Positions 61,021-64,000 of a DNA stretch of 64,000 nucleotides are shown here, piece by piece. Each line of letters starts with the position of its first letter. Positions within the stretch are counted from its first letter, which is position 1. The translations under genes and the position numbers were made by a program. Origin of the DNA: Kryptolebias marmoratus (Eukaryota; Chordata; Actinopteri; Cyprinodontiformes; Rivulidae); contig NC_051448.1 of the NCBI RefSeq assembly GCF_001649575.2, positions 13,987,662-14,051,661 on the forward strand. Direction: 5' to 3'. The notes below the pieces were generated by a model. That model saw nothing but the letters and a program-made list of their open reading frames with translations. It did not search any database and was not told where the DNA came from.

Positions 61021-62489
61021 GTGCATTTTAAAATAGCCAGAATTAATGTTTGGCTATGGGCTCAGCATACAGTATTTCCATCATTTGGCACCAAATACTT
61101 CTTTTTTTGTTCAACTTTTTGGATTCTTTTGTCTTCACACGCACACTCACACACGGGCAGGAGCAAAAACATTGCAGATGTTGGCATGTGTGTCATTTCC
61201 TGTGTTTACATGCTGGAAGTGATTCAATGGAGAAAAAAGAAACATCAGTTTAAGCATTGAAAATGGAATGTAAGAGAGAGAGAGAGAGAGCGTTTTGGCC
61301 TCATACACTGAGCCTTTAGCTGTATAGGCGTGTGTGTGTGGGGAAAGCAAGAGGCAGAAACAGCCCATTATTTCTTCAGATGGCAGAGATTAAATTTGTG
61401 GGAGAAGAAATAGCCCGAGGCGTAGCTGAACATACACAGTGAATTCACAGTTAGGAGGGCTGTTAAAAATGCCGTCCTGGAACTCAAAGGGGACCACGAC
61501 ACGACCGACCTTCGCACCTCATTAGAACCTCCATCCTTTGCACCTCCGTCCGCCCAGACTCACATTGTAGATCCGGAGACCAGCGCAGCCTCTAAAAAAG
61601 GGCTAAACGTTGCCGTCCATCAGCTTGGACAGAACCAGCAGTTGGTTTCGTCACCTCGGCTGCTGCGGTCAGCCTGTTGCTGGGTTTACATTCCACCCAG
61701 GGTCGAGATGAAAACACGCTGAGGGGGGCAGCGGAGGAACGTGACAGCCAGACGATGTGAACAGAGCGTAGGAGAAAGTCTCATTAAAAAAGCCCTGTGC
61801 GAGATTATGGGATTTGTTGACATTTTGTGTTACTTTTATTGCAAGCAGCTGTGGATGAGAGTCTGCAGCTACATAATTAAAGGAAAAGAGGAACTGAATG
61901 GAGGCAGGGAACGGAGGTGGAGTAATTGTTCTTATTCTGTGTTATCATGTGAAATAAGAACGTCACCAAATCAGAGTTCGACAGTCAGCATGTAGAAAAC
62001 CAAAGGGAATTTTATTTTATTTATTTATTTATTTTTTTTCCAAAAAAAGATCATTTTAAATCCAGTGATTGGAAAATTGTCAAGAGGAGCGATGACTGTG
62101 AAGAGCAAGGGCTCAGGAATTCAACCATTGATTGTTCTCATTATTATCAACTAACTATTTGTTCTTTCTTTTCTGACTTGTGAAGCCTCCAGCGCCTCCG
62201 TCTTCATCTCCGCCGCTTTTGTTACCTGGTTACCTCAAATAAATCACAATGTATCACACTCCGTTAGCATGACATTTAACACTGCACTGTAATTACAGCG
62301 GCAATGCCCCGTTGGCATGTAGGTCCGTGAGCCCCTCCACCCACCATGTTTCAAATTGAGTTTTAACCTTTAATCAGCAAATCAAATTAAAGACCGAGCA
62401 TATTGTCGCCTACTTTTTAAGCCGGAGTTTAAAACTAAGATGAGCTTCCCTTGATAAAAAAAAAAAACATCACAGAGCTTCAGATTTTT
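61021..62489. other. Non-coding stretch
   Basis: No gene recognised. Contains a (GA)n run at 61273-61290 and a T-rich run at 62008-62040. The interval 62180-62440 is free of simple repeats and has balanced composition, possibly conserved non-coding DNA. Confidence 0.45.
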
Positions 62490-63085
62490 TGGGTGAAACC
62501 TTGAAAATATTGTTATGCCTGACAGCTAAGATCTCCCATGATTTGTTATCACTCGAAGCATGTGTTGGGAAAGACTCTCAGCTACTGCCTCAACAAATTT
62601 CAGCTTAATATTTGTAAAATTCACTGAATCATAGTCAGTTTGTGCGTTTGCTGAGATCAGTCACCTGTGGTGGCCGATTTGAATCGGGTTGGCTCCAAAA
62701 CTTAATCAGTAGAGTTTCACTAAAGTCCATTCAGTGGTTCGTGAGATATTTTGCTAATAGACAGGGTTGACTCCAACAATTCATGCCAAAGTTTTAAGCA
62801 AAGATAATGTGCGATGCGTTGTGCTCAAAGTATGTGTTAGGAATGTGATTCAGCTACATTTATGCCAAATCTTAGCTCAAAAACTGTAAAACTGACTGAG
62901 TTATAGCCATTTTGTGTTAGTGAAGGTCAGTTAGCTGTGGGGGCCATCTTGAGTCGGGTTGACCTTAAAAGTTAATCCGTTGTAGATGTCCATTGAATGA
63001 TTCCTTAGAGAGAGTTTCATCAAAATCCACACCCACACATAGCAACTACATTATCGCTCGCCTCTGGGTGGCGGGTGATAAATAG
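62490..63085 (+). repeat. Family A repeat, two tandem subunits, plus orientation
   Basis: Units are marked by ctactgcc at 62582 and ctacattt at 62854 (period 272), with 'gtggtggccgatttgaatcg', 'ttcgtgagatattttgctaa', 'ctgactgagttatagccatt' and 'ggggccatcttgagtcgggt' between. The right end is 'cattatcgctcgcctctggg' plus 'tggcgggtgataa' near 63085, the clearest example of the outer terminus. Confidence 0.75.
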
Positions 63086-63696
63086 CAGCATGTTTATGCC
63101 TCTGCCTCTGTGGTGGAGTCGACACAGATTGTTTAAAGTCACTGCTGCTGGAAACAGTCCCTTCAGACGCCGAGCGCTCCGTTCGGCTGTCTCTATCAGT
63201 CCCATTTTTCAAACTCGTGTCACATCAAGCCCAGGACTGTCTCTCTTGTTATGACTGCTTTAACAAAAGCAGGCCTCCGGATTCGCCGTTTGCTTCATAG
63301 TCAGCGTCCTCTCTGCAGAAAACAACTCCTCCTGGTTTTCTTTGGAGGTTTTTGTCTGAGCTCTAGTGTGGGTTTTATGAATCATAAGTGCCTCGCGACG
63401 CCCCTTAAATGCCATTTAAACTTTAAAAGGCGTTCACGCTTCTTGTTAATCCGCACAGCGGCTGACACCGAACCAGTTTTATATCCTGCTCCCATTAGAT
63501 TCGCCGCACACACACGTGTGAACATGTGGTTAGTCTAAATGTGGGCAGATCTGTCAGGTGTCACAACGACGCTGACCCAAATTGGCAAATTCATCGAACC
63601 GCTTGAGCTGCAGTTCCCATTTAAAGGCAAACGTTCCGATCATGATTCTTGCTCACTTCCCTGTCATAGTTTTAGATAAAATGACTAGCAGCTAGC
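63086..63696. other. Non-coding stretch
   Basis: Several short frames, none with recognisable domain or splice support. Nothing else seen. Confidence 0.4.
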
Positions 63697-63960
63697 CTAG
63701 TCGCACCCCTCAGGTTGACCTTTCTCCCTGTTTACGTCTTCTTGTGCAGCCAGGGCTGCTCGAAGATGTCGCGTCATGAATTCCTCAACGTTTCTCAAAG
63801 ATTCTTCTTGGATGAGACATCCAGCTGTGAGCGTTAACAGCAGACAGCTAATGTTCTGGACTTTGGGATCCTTGGCCTCGATGGATTGGGTTTTTTTTCC
63901 CAGCAGATCCCATCTCATGATCAGTTCGACTGACTCTCCCCTCCCTCCACACCTTTGAAC
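63697..63960 (-). other. Unassigned minus-strand open frame with coding-like composition
   Basis: An open frame of about 85 codons, ending TAG at 63699-63697, with polar, helix-forming sequence: RWDLLGKKTQSIEAKDPKVQ, then NISCLLLTLTAGCLIQEESL and RNVEEFMTRHLRAALAAQED. The mix of charged and Leu residues and the absence of low complexity make it look more like a real protein end than most frames here. No acceptor with a good pyrimidine tract is seen upstream, and the family is not recognised. It could be the last exon of a gene that continues past the right edge, part of a transposon gene, or chance. Confidence 0.22.
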
Positions 63961-64000
63961 GTGTTAAGAAACTACAGCAGATCTGTACACAGTTCTCCTG

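Noticed and set aside
1..64000. Endogenous retrovirus or LTR element
   Set aside because: No paired long terminal repeats, primer-binding site or gag/pol/env-like frames were seen.

Overview
The window looks like about 64 kb of AT-rich vertebrate nuclear DNA, most likely from a percomorph teleost. The reasons are one recognisable vertebrate gene with spliced exons and GT-AG introns, long intergenic and intronic stretches, microsatellites, a CpG island, and repeat families typical of fish: degenerate Tc1/mariner, L2-like LINE 3' ends, hAT-like palindromic MITEs and unclassified dispersed repeats. Most open frames here are chance frames; species cannot be fixed from the sequence alone.

Genes. 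The only secure gene is tmem200a on the minus strand (coding 43382 down to 40069). Four coding exons join in frame through consensus splice sites to give a 535-residue two-pass membrane protein. A CpG-rich block at about 59.57-60.29 kb, with a strong minus-strand splice donor at 59566, is the best candidate for its promoter and 5' UTR exon; if so, the gene's first intron is about 16 kb. A second, tentative gene on the same strand lies far downstream at 2626-1801: a small single-pass leucine-rich membrane protein that fits smlr1 by position (next to TMEM200A in human as I recall) and by general form. A minus-strand open frame at 63697-63960 has coding-like composition but is unassigned.

Region by region. 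1-4.8 kb: candidate smlr1 and a composite of dispersed repeat family A. 4.8-8.3 kb: non-coding, ending in a DNA-transposon 3' end. 8.3-32.9 kb: gene desert with LINE tails, (TA)n tracts, an 18-bp minisatellite and several conserved-element-like stretches. 33.0-34.5 kb: a broken Tc1-like element carrying a nested LINE insertion. 34.5-40 kb: non-coding, then the tmem200a 3' UTR. 40-43.4 kb: tmem200a coding exons. 43.4-59.6 kb: inferred tmem200a 5' intron, dense in repeat families A and B, including A nested inside B. 59.6-60.3 kb: CpG island with a 27-base assembly gap. 60.3-64 kb: B and A repeat copies and the unassigned frame.

I found no CRISPR array, tRNA, rRNA, operon, or credible new enzymatic or defence system. 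The unusual content is the split coding structure of tmem200a, the organisation of family A (tandem ~275-310 bp subunits in head-to-head arms) and the nested transposon insertions. Names A and B are labels used only in this report.
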